42,486 nucleotides of DNA, from contig JABHEG010000316.1 of NCBI GenBank assembly GCA_018676675.1, positions 1 to 42,486 on the forward strand. Direction: 5' to 3'. The notes under the pieces were generated by a model. The model was not told the origin of the DNA and did no database searches. It saw only the letters and a list, made by a program, of their open reading frames with translations. The position numbers and the translations under genes were made by a program. Positions 7,887-16,564 of this stretch are shown here, one piece after another. Each line of letters begins with the position of its first letter. Position 1 is the stretch's first letter. Source of the DNA: Lentisphaerota bacterium. Its GTDB lineage: Bacteria; Verrucomicrobiota; Lentisphaeria; Oligosphaerales; JABHEG01.

Positions 7887-10775
7887 GTGCGGGGGCGTCT
7901 GATCGCGTTGTTGGTTGCATCCGCAACGGCCCTGGCCCTTCCGCATGAGCCGTTGGCCCCGCAGGCCAGGGCGGACGAACCGGACGAGCTTTCCTGGGAG
8001 CACTTTGCCACGTGCCTGCACTGTTTTGGGGATTTCACGGAATGGGTTGCTGACAGCACTGCGGCCTGGGAGAAAGCCCGGCGGAGTGCAGCCGAGGCAG
8101 GTCTGGTTACTGATCCACCAAAGGAGTTCAGCACGCTTTGGTTCGAGGCGGAAGACTTCCCATTGCGGGGCAAGACCTGGAGTGTCATTGAGGCGGAGAG
8201 GCACGCTGGCCGCCCGGTCAGCGGAACCGGACTGCTGCGTGGTCGCTACGGGCACAATGCGGGATTCGTCAGGAGAAGCGTCACTGTTCTCAAGGCGGGC
8301 GCCTACCGACTGTGGGTGCGCTACTGGCACCTGAAAGGGCACCATGCCAGTTTCCGCGTCCGCGTGTTACCTGCGCAGATGGTCAACTACGAATTTGGCT
8401 GGCAGACCTCCGCACAAGGTGAATGGCTGAATCATCGCTTCGACTTCGCGGAACACGGACGGAAACAGCCCGTCTTGAGCATCAAAGATGAGCCGACCGG
8501 ATTCGTCTGGGAGTGTACGCCGCTCGTGGAGCTCCCGGCCGGCCCTTTGGGGCTTGAGCTTGCCGGCTGCATCCATAGCGGGTCATACACGTTTCGGCAT
8601 GTCGACTGCCTGGTGCTCACTGAAGATCCCCTCTGGATGCCTGGAGCTTTGGTCGGGAGTTCAGGTGTAGCATTCCCTCCCGGGGCGGTTGTGCCTGATC
8701 TCAATGTGGGAGGCGGTGCCATCCGGCGACCGAGTCTTCCGGCTGGGACACACGCAGAAGCACGGAGACCCAATGCCTCGAGATCAACCCGCCCGCCGTC
8801 TGCTGAGACGGTGAAGCTCTGGGACCTGTGGTGTGCCCGACCGGGTACGAGGTCCTCGGATCGCGTACCCACGGCAGTCCGGGAATGCTGGCTCGATTGG
8901 CGTAACCATCTGCTGACCCGCCTGGCGAACAGTGACACCCCAACTCTCCACCTACGACGTCTGGCCCGCTCACACTGCTTTGACTCTGACTGGAATCTGA
9001 TCGGCACACCGGCTCAGGTGGCTGAGGAAGGGCAGCGTTTGGGGGGACTCGATCGGTCCGGGAAACGATGGTATCAGGTCATCGAGGCCGAATCGATGAC
9101 CGAAAGCGTTGCGGGTTGGGCCGTGGAAAAGAACTCCCTGTCGGGCGGAGGGGAGCGAATGCGTGCCCACTATTGCGACGGATTGGCAGAGATGACCTCC
9201 CAGATTGCGATCCCGCATGAGGGGCGATACCGACTGTGGGTGCACCACTCGAGGATAAAGGGCTATACAAATCTGTTCCAGATTCGCCTGGAAAGGAAAG
9301 GGGATGACGCTCCTAAGGCATTCCGGTTCGGTGAGGAGCCGGCCGATTCCGGCGGCTATCGCATGATTTGGTCGTCGCACGAGGTCGAACTGAGCTCCGG
9401 CAATCTCGGCATCGTGCTCTCGAAGAACCGCGGCAAAGGGCCATACGCCTACCGGCACGTCGATCGCATCATCTTGACTGACGACACAACCTGGCAACCC
9501 GAAGGGGTTCGCGAACCCCCGTTGACCGCTTCCGAGATTCGCGGGTGGATCGGCGGAAATACAGGTTCTGAAACACCCCAACTGGCTGTCTGGCGAGCGG
9601 CACATACGTGGCATGGCTTTGACATGAGCACGACGCGCCCGGGGCCTGAAGATGACGTGATGCCCGACACGATCGCCCTGCAAGTGGGGACGGGAGAAGT
9701 GGTTTCCGCACTGCTGCACATGGCCAACCCTTCGGAGCAGGCTGTGACCATGAATCCTGGTACCACGGGGGCCGCGTCTCGGGCGCTTTCGTGGCGTGTG
9801 GTTGCCTACACGTTGAGCAAACCGTTCGGTTGGCAACCCATGCCATTGCTCCGCCGTCGACAACTCACCGTGCCCCCGCAGTGTATTGCGAGCCTGTGGT
9901 TGACCGTTGATGCCCGGAAACTGCCGCCCGGGAAGCACGGGGCGGTGCTCAATCTGGGACCGCAGAGCGTGGACATTGTTATGGACGTCGAGTCCTTCGA
10001 CCTGGAACAACACCCCAGCCCTCTGGTCGGGGGCTGGACGCGGCCCTATGCGTTCCCGGAAGCCTGGAAGACATTCGCGGATGTAGGACTCGACCTGATC
10101 CACGGTGTGATGATCCCGAAGCCGGAGATGGACGCCCTCGGGATTCGGTTGCTCAATGTGACGCTTCGTGCCCCTGCGGATGCCGAGCATGTCCGACGCG
10201 TGGTCGGGACAACCGAAGCCATGGGCCTCTCCTACAGCGACTGGAGTTGGGAAGTGTTTGACGAACCGTCGGACAAGACGGCGGCGAAATGGGCAACGGG
10301 TGCGAAGGCGGTTCGTGATGCTGATCCGCGGGTGCGAATCTGGTGCAACCCCGGGGACACGAACGTGTGCCACACCGAAGCCATTCGGACGATGGCCCCC
10401 TACATCGACGTGTTCTGCCCCTTTATCAACCATTTTGGCAGATGGCCGGATGGTGAACATGCCAAGCAGGTAGGCGGTATTGGTCAGATCAAGCTGTTCT
10501 ACACCACGCCTTGCGCGGCTGAGAAAGCTCCTCACGCTCCACTGGACATGCTGCACCTGGCAGAGCAGGCGCAACGGCTTGAGCGCGACGGATGGGATTT
10601 CTTCTGCCTCAAGAACTACTATGAGTACTGCAATACGCCGTGGGACGATGTTTGGTCCTATCACCGTGACCAGGCGGTGAGTATTTACCCCGGCGCTGGC
10701 CGTCAGGTTATCAGCACCCGCAATCTCGAAGCGCTGCGCGAAGCGATTCGACGTTGGCGGCGGGCAGAGGGGTAG
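7887..10775 (+). CDS. Secreted protein with two CBM-like modules and a GH123/DUF4091-like catalytic domain
   Basis: Starting from GTG 7887 the protein is 962 aa. The frame stays open to an ATG at 7638, but that extension is encoded by repeat DNA and would bury the signal peptide (RLIALLVASATALAL, cleavage near QARA). No good ribosome-binding site marks either start, so the start is uncertain. Residues about 60-260 and 390-550 are two copies of one CBM-like module (GAYRLWVRYW / GRYRLWVHHS, then FRHVDCLVL / YRHVDRIIL); the GH42-like neighbour carries a third. The C-terminal part resembles GH123/DUF4091: EVFDEPSD with D792/E793 as the expected Asp-Glu catalytic pair, and the typical ending ISTRNLEALREAIRRW. 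The segment between the two modules (about residues 260-380) is poorly conserved-looking and includes a family-B repeat arm at nucleotides 8703-8733. Function is inferred as N-acetylhexosaminidase-like; the substrate is unknown. Confidence 0.8.
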   Translation: MRGRLIALLVASATALALPHEPLAPQARADEPDELSWEHFATCLHCFGDFTEWVADSTAAWEKARRSAAEAGLVTDPPKEFSTLWFEAEDFPLRGKTWSVIEAERHAGRPVSGTGLLRGRYGHNAGFVRRSVTVLKAGAYRLWVRYWHLKGHHASFRVRVLPAQMVNYEFGWQTSAQGEWLNHRFDFAEHGRKQPVLSIKDEPTGFVWECTPLVELPAGPLGLELAGCIHSGSYTFRHVDCLVLTEDPLWMPGALVGSSGVAFPPGAVVPDLNVGGGAIRRPSLPAGTHAEARRPNASRSTRPPSAETVKLWDLWCARPGTRSSDRVPTAVRECWLDWRNHLLTRLANSDTPTLHLRRLARSHCFDSDWNLIGTPAQVAEEGQRLGGLDRSGKRWYQVIEAESMTESVAGWAVEKNSLSGGGERMRAHYCDGLAEMTSQIAIPHEGRYRLWVHHSRIKGYTNLFQIRLERKGDDAPKAFRFGEEPADSGGYRMIWSSHEVELSSGNLGIVLSKNRGKGPYAYRHVDRIILTDDTTWQPEGVREPPLTASEIRGWIGGNTGSETPQLAVWRAAHTWHGFDMSTTRPGPEDDVMPDTIALQVGTGEVVSALLHMANPSEQAVTMNPGTTGAASRALSWRVVAYTLSKPFGWQPMPLLRRRQLTVPPQCIASLWLTVDARKLPPGKHGAVLNLGPQSVDIVMDVESFDLEQHPSPLVGGWTRPYAFPEAWKTFADVGLDLIHGVMIPKPEMDALGIRLLNVTLRAPADAEHVRRVVGTTEAMGLSYSDWSWEVFDEPSDKTAAKWATGAKAVRDADPRVRIWCNPGDTNVCHTEAIRTMAPYIDVFCPFINHFGRWPDGEHAKQVGGIGQIKLFYTTPCAAEKAPHAPLDMLHLAEQAQRLERDGWDFFCLKNYYEYCNTPWDDVWSYHRDQAVSIYPGAGRQVISTRNLEALREAIRRWRRAEG
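8703..8733 (+). repeat. Family-B right arm embedded in a CDS
   Basis: The motif aatgtgggaggcggtgcca followed by ccggcgac matches the right arm of the family-B palindrome at 1051-1076 almost base for base. Here it is translated in frame as NVGGGAIRRP within the linker between two CBM-like modules. The matching left arm is not visible nearby. Confidence 0.7.
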
Positions 10776-10800
10776 TGCGCCGCACGGCCCACGGGCGGCA
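10774..10800 (+). repeat. Partial family-A repeat at a stop codon
   Basis: The motif agtgcgccgcacggcc-acgggcggca matches the left half of the family-A unit and begins within the TAG stop codon of the GH123-like gene. The rest of the unit is not clearly present. The region 10801-10945 that follows is GC-rich with short degenerate repeat fragments and no gene I can support. Confidence 0.55.
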
Positions 10801-10945
10801 AGCCCCCTGGAGGGGCGGCGTCCCTTCTCCAGAGCAGGGCAAGCCTCGACGACCGCGGCTTCGAGAGACCACCGGCCTCGGAAGACGGCCGCTGGGGACA
10901 TCGGCCCTTCAAGGACTGGCCGCCAAGCGGCCCCATGAGGACGAC

Positions 10946-11007
10946 AGTACGCCGCCCGGCCCCCGGCGGCATCCCTGGTTTGGCGGTTGGAGGGCCACCC
11001 GCCGTAC
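10946..11007 (+). repeat. Family-A repeat copy
   Basis: This 62-bp unit begins agtacgccgc and ends cccgccgtac. Its two ends are imperfect inverted repeats (about 11 of 15 positions pair), so the unit can fold into a hairpin. It is followed after 12 nt by another copy in the same orientation. Confidence 0.85.
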
Positions 11008-11019
11008 AAGAAGACGGAC

Positions 11020-11082
11020 AGTACGCCGCACGGCCCCCGGGCGGCATTCTTGGTCTGGCGATCAGAGGACTGCTCGCCGTAC
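11020..11082 (+). repeat. Family-A repeat copy
   Basis: This 63-bp unit is in direct orientation with the copy at 10946. It shares the left end agtacgccgcacggcc and the terminal gccgtac, but its right half is more diverged (ggcgatcagagga). It ends 58 nt before the GTG start of the DUF4838 gene. Confidence 0.83.
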
Positions 11083-11140
11083 ACGGGAACGTGTGATAGA
11101 CGATCAGCCGTGAATCACTGGTTACCTGGAGGCATTTGAC

Positions 11141-14020
11141 GTGACAAAGCACATGAGAAGCGCCACGCTTTCGACGGCACTCGCCTGTACAATGTCCGTA
11201 TTGATGGCTGCGGAGCCGAAACCGATCGCCGTGTTTGCGACAGGCAGTGGAAGAAGGGATTGCGAGCTGGTCATTGAGACTCACTGTCTGCCTGCCCACG
11301 CGCGGTTCGATATCCCCCATGTTGATGCCAGAATGTGGCTGGAACCGGGCGACTTCCAGAAGCACTCCGGGGTGGTGATCGGGAACTTGAAGAGCAAACC
11401 GGCACGGGCGTGGACAGATGACGAAATTGCCGTGGTCATTCAGTATGTTCAGGACGGAGGGCATCTGATCTTCATCGCGGGAAGTGCCATGCGTCTGGCC
11501 GGCCATGGACGTGATGTCTCACGTCTGCAAGCCCTACTCGGAGGCGCTTACATCGGACGTGCGTCAAGCGGAAGCACGGTGTTGGGCAAGGACGATCCCA
11601 TCACTCGGTCACTCACGAACGATACCTACCCGTGGTTGGGTAAGGGCGTCTGCCTGATGCAGTTGACCAGCGCTGTTCCGCTCATCGGCGAGGCGGGCCC
11701 AAAGGCGGGGGGCGAGGTCGCCGTCAACCGTGTCGGGCAGGGGACGGTTACGTACTTCGGCCAGGAGTGGTTTCGCCTCTACAGGGCCTCGCGTCAGGAC
11801 GCCGACGCTTACGGAAGCATGATTGGTGCGGCGGTCAGCGGCGCTGCAGGCACCACCGTGCCCAGCCAACGTGAGCCGTGGGCAGCTACGCCATTGGGGC
11901 CGGACGGGCCGCTTACGCGGGACGTTTCTCCATCCCGGAAACGCACACTGAAGCCGAACCTGCGCCGTGTGCCCCAGGTTGCCGGCGAGCCCCTCACGTT
12001 GATCGAGAACGGGCACATTGTTTGCGCGGTCGTGACTGGTGCCGATGCGTCCAGAGCTGCGGTGAAGGCGGTTGAGGAACTGAGCCGAGGGTTGTCGCGC
12101 ATCACAGGCGAGATCTCACCGTTGGTCCGGGAAGAAGACCTGCTCCTGGAGGATGATGGAGAAACGGCTGTGCGGATCCGGGGACGTGCCGAGCCCAGTA
12201 AATCCGCGGTCATTGTCGGCGACAGCAACATAGGCCGCAAGCTCGGGCTGGATTCGGCTTCGCTCCCATTGGAGGGATATCGCCTCGTAACAAGAGGACG
12301 CCTTCTGTTCATCATCGGTCGAGATAGCACACCTGAGGGATTGGCGTTGCACGGCACACTGCATGGGGCCATGGCATTCTTGGAGCGACACGTCGGCTTC
12401 CGCTGGCTGTGGCCCGGAGACCTGGGGGAGGTGGTCCCGTCATTGTCCTCGCTTACCATCGACCCAGTCGACGAGGGCGATTGGCCGGCGCTACGCCAGC
12501 GGAAGCTGCGGTGCAGCGGGGCTGCCGGTGTGCCGTACCATCAGCCGGATGTGTTCGCGGTTGAAGGTGACGAGGCGCTCACCAGCAAGGACGGTGAGAA
12601 GCCGACATTCCAAGTGCACGACCGGTTGCTGAAAGGCCTGAGGCGGCTGGGTATCAGCCCGGACACACACATTGTTAACATCAGACGCACCTATCCCTGG
12701 TTCATCCGGCAGAGGCTTGGCAGCAGTTTGGGCCTGCACTACACCCACGCCTACGGTGGGTGGTGGAATGAGAATGGTGAGGAACACCCGGAGTGGTTTG
12801 CCCTGCAGATGAACGGGCGCCGAACGCAGGAGCCTTCGCGTGAACGGCTGTGTCCCTCGAACGCGCAGCTTGCCGCCGCAGTGGCGCGCACAAAGATGCT
12901 GCAGTTTGAGGAGAACCCGCTCCTTTCAGCCGCATCCATTTCGCCGAACGATGGTTCGAGTGCGAACAACTTCTGCATGTGCGAGAACTGTCGGCGTCTG
13001 GATCCGCCCGGGGCGGAGAAGACCCGGCTCATGTTCACCCGAGGACGAACACGAATCTATGTCGACTACCCAGCACTGACCGATCGCTATGTGACCTTCT
13101 ACTCTCGGGTGGCGGCGTGTCTCGACGACTCGCTTCCGCCCGACCGCTGGCTTGGCTGCTACGCGTATAGCGCTTACCGCGCGCCGCCGCTCTATGCGTC
13201 GGTCCATCCGCGTTTGCTCGTGGGGTTTGTGGGGCTCGGGTACTTCAACGACCACAAGCTGCAGTTAGACCGTGAGCGTTGGGACTCCTGGGCCGCAAAG
13301 GCCCGAAACCTGTTTCTGCGCCCGAACTTGCTGCACAGTGGAGAGGGCTTCCCGGCCGCGTTCCCGCGCAAACTGTCGCGTGACATCAAGCACTGCTTTG
13401 AGACAGGCATGGTGGCCGCCGACTTCGACAGTGTGATGCACCATTGGGCGACACACGGGCTCAACTACTACGTGCTGGCGAAATTGCTGTGGGATCCCAG
13501 TGTTGACCCGGATGCGGTGGCTCGGGACTACTGCGAGAAGGGATTCGGCCCGGCTGCCGACCTTGTTCAACGCTATTTCGACGACATTGAGTCTTTGACG
13601 GACGAGATTGCCGCCGGCTGCGGCCGCCAGCAGGAGCGAGAGCTTCGGGCAGAGGAAGCCGGAGTGGGACAGAAACTCGAGTTCTGGCAGTGCTACACAG
13701 ATGAACGGCTCGCGGGTCTCCGCAGACTCCTCGAGCAGGCAAGAACTGTGGCGGAAGGGAACGGTGTTGTACTTGAGCGGCTGGATTTCCTTGCTCTCGG
13801 TCTGCGTTACGCCGAACTGCAGTCGCAAGTGCGCCAATTGGCGAGAGGCGAGCTGGACGATGCCCGGCGCGAGGCAGGACGACAGGCGATGGACGAGCGC
13901 TACGTGTTTTTCCGTGGAGTCCTCGCAAGCCACCCGCTCGCGTTGAACGTTGGTTGGTTGACCTGGCGTGAAGGACCTGGCCTCGCGCGCACGTTTCGGT
14001 GGAAGCCGCCGGAGGAGTGA
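11141..14020 (+). CDS. Secreted DUF4838 protein with N-terminal ThuA-like domain
   Basis: A 959-aa exported protein. The GTG at 11141 is chosen because TGGAGG at 11127-11132 lies 8 nt upstream; an ATG at 11153 is a possible alternative. The signal peptide ends near LMAAEP. Residues about 25-250 look like a ThuA/glutamine-amidotransferase-like domain (KHSGVVIGNL, YVQDGGHLIFIAGSAMRLAG). Residues about 280-430 resemble the N-terminal beta/alpha domain of GH67-type proteins (AVKAVEELSRGLSRITGE). The DUF4838 region follows, with a Cys motif at C612/C614/C617 (FCMCENCRRL) and the conserved LNYYVLAKLLWDP. DUF4838 proteins are common in carbohydrate loci of PVC and Bacteroidota bacteria, and the fold is related to alpha-glucuronidases, but activity is not established by sequence. 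It follows the GH123-like gene on the same strand, with a repeat cluster between them. Confidence 0.88.
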   Translation: MTKHMRSATLSTALACTMSVLMAAEPKPIAVFATGSGRRDCELVIETHCLPAHARFDIPHVDARMWLEPGDFQKHSGVVIGNLKSKPARAWTDDEIAVVIQYVQDGGHLIFIAGSAMRLAGHGRDVSRLQALLGGAYIGRASSGSTVLGKDDPITRSLTNDTYPWLGKGVCLMQLTSAVPLIGEAGPKAGGEVAVNRVGQGTVTYFGQEWFRLYRASRQDADAYGSMIGAAVSGAAGTTVPSQREPWAATPLGPDGPLTRDVSPSRKRTLKPNLRRVPQVAGEPLTLIENGHIVCAVVTGADASRAAVKAVEELSRGLSRITGEISPLVREEDLLLEDDGETAVRIRGRAEPSKSAVIVGDSNIGRKLGLDSASLPLEGYRLVTRGRLLFIIGRDSTPEGLALHGTLHGAMAFLERHVGFRWLWPGDLGEVVPSLSSLTIDPVDEGDWPALRQRKLRCSGAAGVPYHQPDVFAVEGDEALTSKDGEKPTFQVHDRLLKGLRRLGISPDTHIVNIRRTYPWFIRQRLGSSLGLHYTHAYGGWWNENGEEHPEWFALQMNGRRTQEPSRERLCPSNAQLAAAVARTKMLQFEENPLLSAASISPNDGSSANNFCMCENCRRLDPPGAEKTRLMFTRGRTRIYVDYPALTDRYVTFYSRVAACLDDSLPPDRWLGCYAYSAYRAPPLYASVHPRLLVGFVGLGYFNDHKLQLDRERWDSWAAKARNLFLRPNLLHSGEGFPAAFPRKLSRDIKHCFETGMVAADFDSVMHHWATHGLNYYVLAKLLWDPSVDPDAVARDYCEKGFGPAADLVQRYFDDIESLTDEIAAGCGRQQERELRAEEAGVGQKLEFWQCYTDERLAGLRRLLEQARTVAEGNGVVLERLDFLALGLRYAELQSQVRQLARGELDDARREAGRQAMDERYVFFRGVLASHPLALNVGWLTWREGPGLARTFRWKPPEE

Positions 14021-14094
14021 AGATGTGGAAGCGTAAGAAGGGGAGTAGCGGGGAAGCGTCGTGCCCAGATAAACCGGAACGGGAATTCGGGACC

Positions 14095-14374
14095 AAACCA
14101 CCGAGTACACTGAGGCACGGAGCAGAAGGGAGAAGAACACGGAGCTTCTGCGTATCCGCCATGCCGCTATCACGGCCTGACTGATTCGCCGAATGGTCTT
14201 GGGGTTGGAGACCGGAGGAGCAATCCGGAAAGGCCACTGGCAACGGGAATGGTCCTGCTCAGTGTTCTCCAGAAGAAGACGTTGGCGGAGATTGTGGCCG
14301 GCATAGCCGGGGACGATATCCGACGACCTCCTCTCCGGTTCTTGTCTCCGTGCCTCAAGCGCAGCGGGTGGTGA
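14095..14374. repeat. Inverted pair of 'tgaggcacggag' repeats framing a spacer
   Basis: The left arm (14095-14144, containing accaccgagtacactgaggc and acggag) and the right arm (14331-14374) are imperfect reverse complements sharing the core tgaggcacggag. They enclose about 186 bp in which I recognise no gene. Purine-rich 'cacagagacacagag'-like repeats of this kind are scattered in many PVC genomes (general knowledge); assignment to that class is inference. With the tandem repeats that follow, this accounts for much of the 643-bp gap 14021-14663. Confidence 0.55.
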
Positions 14375-14472
14375 GATCCGAAAGGACAGACAGTTGGTGC
14401 TGCTGACGCTGCACGCCGCCGCAGACCATGTCGGTGGAGACGGAGATAGAGCTATGGTGATGGCTCGTAGTC

Positions 14473-14652
14473 ACGGTGAGACTCAACCACGCAATCACGC
14501 TTTGACGCTTTCACGCTTTCACAACATGATACGGTGAGACTCGACCACGCAAACATGCAATCACGCAATCACGCTCTCACGCTCTCACACCACGAAACGG
14601 TGAGACTCGACCACGCAATCACGCAATCACGCAATCACGCTTTCACAACACA
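14473..14652 (+). repeat. Three tandem 56-66 bp units built of cacgcaatc octamer-like repeats
   Basis: Units begin at 14473, 14531 and 14597, each with acggtgagactc(a/g)accacg. Each then runs through variable numbers of 8-bp atcacgca / tcacgctt motifs. The third unit ends 11 nt before the ATG of the next gene, so the array lies in its promoter or 5' leader. Unit lengths differ (58, 66, 56 bp), as expected for slippage. Confidence 0.85.
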
Positions 14653-14663
14653 GGACAGACACA

Positions 14664-16532
14664 ATGGACATCAAACACATACGAACAGGCCTTTGGGCCG
14701 CAACGTTGGCGCTTGGCAGCGTGCTGGCCCAGCCGACGGAGTCGGACTGGGTCGCCCGACGTAATGCCCTTGGCACGAGTGATGCCTACCGCATCCTTGT
14801 GGACAAAGTCCTCATGGCGAGCACGGGTTGGATCATGCAACCTGAGCATGTGGCTGAGATCCGGGCGGCTGGGTTCAATGTCGTTGTGCCCCGGACTGGG
14901 GCAGATGACGATGCGCGAGTGCGGCGTGCAGCGACCATGGCTCGCGACCATGGGCTCTTCTACATGCCCTGGATCCGAGGGACCTACATTGCGAAGGGAG
15001 GACCTGATCAACGGGCTACCGCTGCGAATGGACAGACGAACCAGTTGGCCAGTCCGAACGGCGGCGAGCTTTGGGACTACTGGCACGACCGGATCCTGTT
15101 CTACGCTGAACTGTCCCGCGAGAACCCCGCAGTCATGGGAGTCTTTCTGGACTTTGAGAACTACGACAAGGTCAAGATCGGCGGCGGCATGTGCTATACG
15201 CTCTCCTACGACGCACCGATCCTGCGCCGATTTGCCGCGGGCCAGGGCCTGCAGATACCAAACCCCCTGCCGGCCGATCGCGGAGCGTGGCTGAGGGAAC
15301 TGGGCAAGGCCGACGCATTCCGCGACTTCCAGGTCAACTCGTGGCGGGAACGCTGCCGGGAGCTGCGTCGTTTGGTCGATGCCATCAATCCGCTGTTCCA
15401 GTTCGTTGTTTATCCCGCCAGCCATTCGCTGTTCATCCAGGAAGCCGTCTGGCGCGAATGGCACACTGCGAAGGCACCGTTGATCATGGCCGAAGTCGAC
15501 ACCTACTGGCGCACGGAGACGGAGCTCGATGACGCTCTGGCCAAGAACCGGGGCATCCTGCAGAAGCGTCGGGGGGAACTCGACGCCGTCGACCCGACGA
15601 TCAGGTATATGGCCGGGCTCGATCCGGTTGTGTCCGGGGCCAATCCCGAATTTGAGGGAAAGAGTGCTGTCATGGGGGTGGAAGTGACCAATGGATACTG
15701 GGTCTTTTACGAGGGTCCGGCCTACACGAAGGAGGACCATGGAGACTATTTCGCCTGGTTCAGACGGGCTAACGACGGCATCATCGAAGGAGATTACAGC
15801 TTGTGGCAGCAACCGGCTGAGACACCGAACCCGCTTGTGGAGGATGTAGCGAGGTCCGCACGCAAGCTGGCAGGACATGACCTCGTCCCGTTTTCGGATG
15901 ATCCGTTGCCGGCGGGTGAACTCAGGCGCGTTTTCACGCATCGCCCCCGGGCTCAGTACCAGGTCCTTCTGGCCAAGGGCGAGCATCTCAGCGGCGAGTT
16001 GACTGCGTTGCAGCATGCTCACATCACGAGCGGCAGCCTTGCCGTCGTGGTCACACCGTCCGGGAAGATCCTCGGTAGCGTGACAGCCGAGATCGGCGTC
16101 CCTGGCGCCATCGAGATGGTCGCTCCTGAAGATGGCGTCTACGCGATCGCGATCACGTCCGGACGCGCGAAGGGACGTCTGCGGCTGGATAATCGCTACG
16201 TCTGTATCGCCGGACCGCGTGTCACTCTCGTCGGGGACCAGACCAGTGCCTATCTCGCGCCAAAGGCGGGTGCTGCGGCCATCGACCTGAATGTGATCTC
16301 GTACGTACCAGGCGAACACGTCCAGGTCACGCTTCGAACCCCGGACGGCACAGTGGCTGTGGACGGCAATACGCGTGATGAATGCCCGTTCAAGGTGCAT
16401 GGGGTCGCTAACGGTCGTGAAGCCTGGCGCCTGGACCTAACCAAAGCCATCGAGGATATCTACGTGGACTTCGGTGAGACCTGCGAACCCCGCATGGCTA
16501 CGCATCCGGGGCGGCTGCTGGTCGCGCCGTGA
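14664..16532 (+). CDS. Secreted TIM-barrel glycosidase-like protein, family not identified
   Basis: A 622-aa exported protein with a signal peptide (LWAATLALGSVLAQ). A weak AGGA at 14652-14655 precedes the ATG by 8 nt. Residues about 40-390 have the alternating beta/alpha pattern of a glycoside-hydrolase-type barrel: IRAAGFNVVVPR (68-77), HGLFYMPWI, then VMGVFLDFENYDK (157-169), where D163/E165 are candidate catalytic or binding acids. Residues about 430-622 look like C-terminal beta-sandwich domains (YAIAITSGRAKGRLRLDNRY). I do not recognise a named family with confidence. The gene lies among other secreted carbohydrate-active candidates, which supports a related role. The unusual tandem-repeat array directly upstream may affect its expression. 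Confidence 0.78.
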   Translation: MDIKHIRTGLWAATLALGSVLAQPTESDWVARRNALGTSDAYRILVDKVLMASTGWIMQPEHVAEIRAAGFNVVVPRTGADDDARVRRAATMARDHGLFYMPWIRGTYIAKGGPDQRATAANGQTNQLASPNGGELWDYWHDRILFYAELSRENPAVMGVFLDFENYDKVKIGGGMCYTLSYDAPILRRFAAGQGLQIPNPLPADRGAWLRELGKADAFRDFQVNSWRERCRELRRLVDAINPLFQFVVYPASHSLFIQEAVWREWHTAKAPLIMAEVDTYWRTETELDDALAKNRGILQKRRGELDAVDPTIRYMAGLDPVVSGANPEFEGKSAVMGVEVTNGYWVFYEGPAYTKEDHGDYFAWFRRANDGIIEGDYSLWQQPAETPNPLVEDVARSARKLAGHDLVPFSDDPLPAGELRRVFTHRPRAQYQVLLAKGEHLSGELTALQHAHITSGSLAVVVTPSGKILGSVTAEIGVPGAIEMVAPEDGVYAIAITSGRAKGRLRLDNRYVCIAGPRVTLVGDQTSAYLAPKAGAAAIDLNVISYVPGEHVQVTLRTPDGTVAVDGNTRDECPFKVHGVANGREAWRLDLTKAIEDIYVDFGETCEPRMATHPGRLLVAP

Positions 16533-16564
16533 TATTGTCAGTTCGGTGATCTGTCGCGGCACAC

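Noticed and set aside
8970..11084. 704-codon minus-strand open frame opposite the GH123-like gene and repeats
   Set aside because: It is antisense to a gene with clear domains and runs through family-A repeats. Its translation has no recognisable domain; long antisense frames are expected in GC-rich codon usage.
14145..14330. GxxExxY-type cargo gene between inverted repeats
   Set aside because: The repeats recall those around such genes, but no frame shows the conserved G-x2-E-x2-Y helix or other motifs of the family.
14473..14652. CRISPR array
   Set aside because: The unit consists of low-complexity octamers with no unique spacers and no cas genes nearby.
14643..16400. 585-codon minus-strand open frame opposite the secreted barrel gene
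   Set aside because: It is the mirror frame of a gene with a signal peptide and barrel motifs. It shows no domain or convincing ribosome-binding site.
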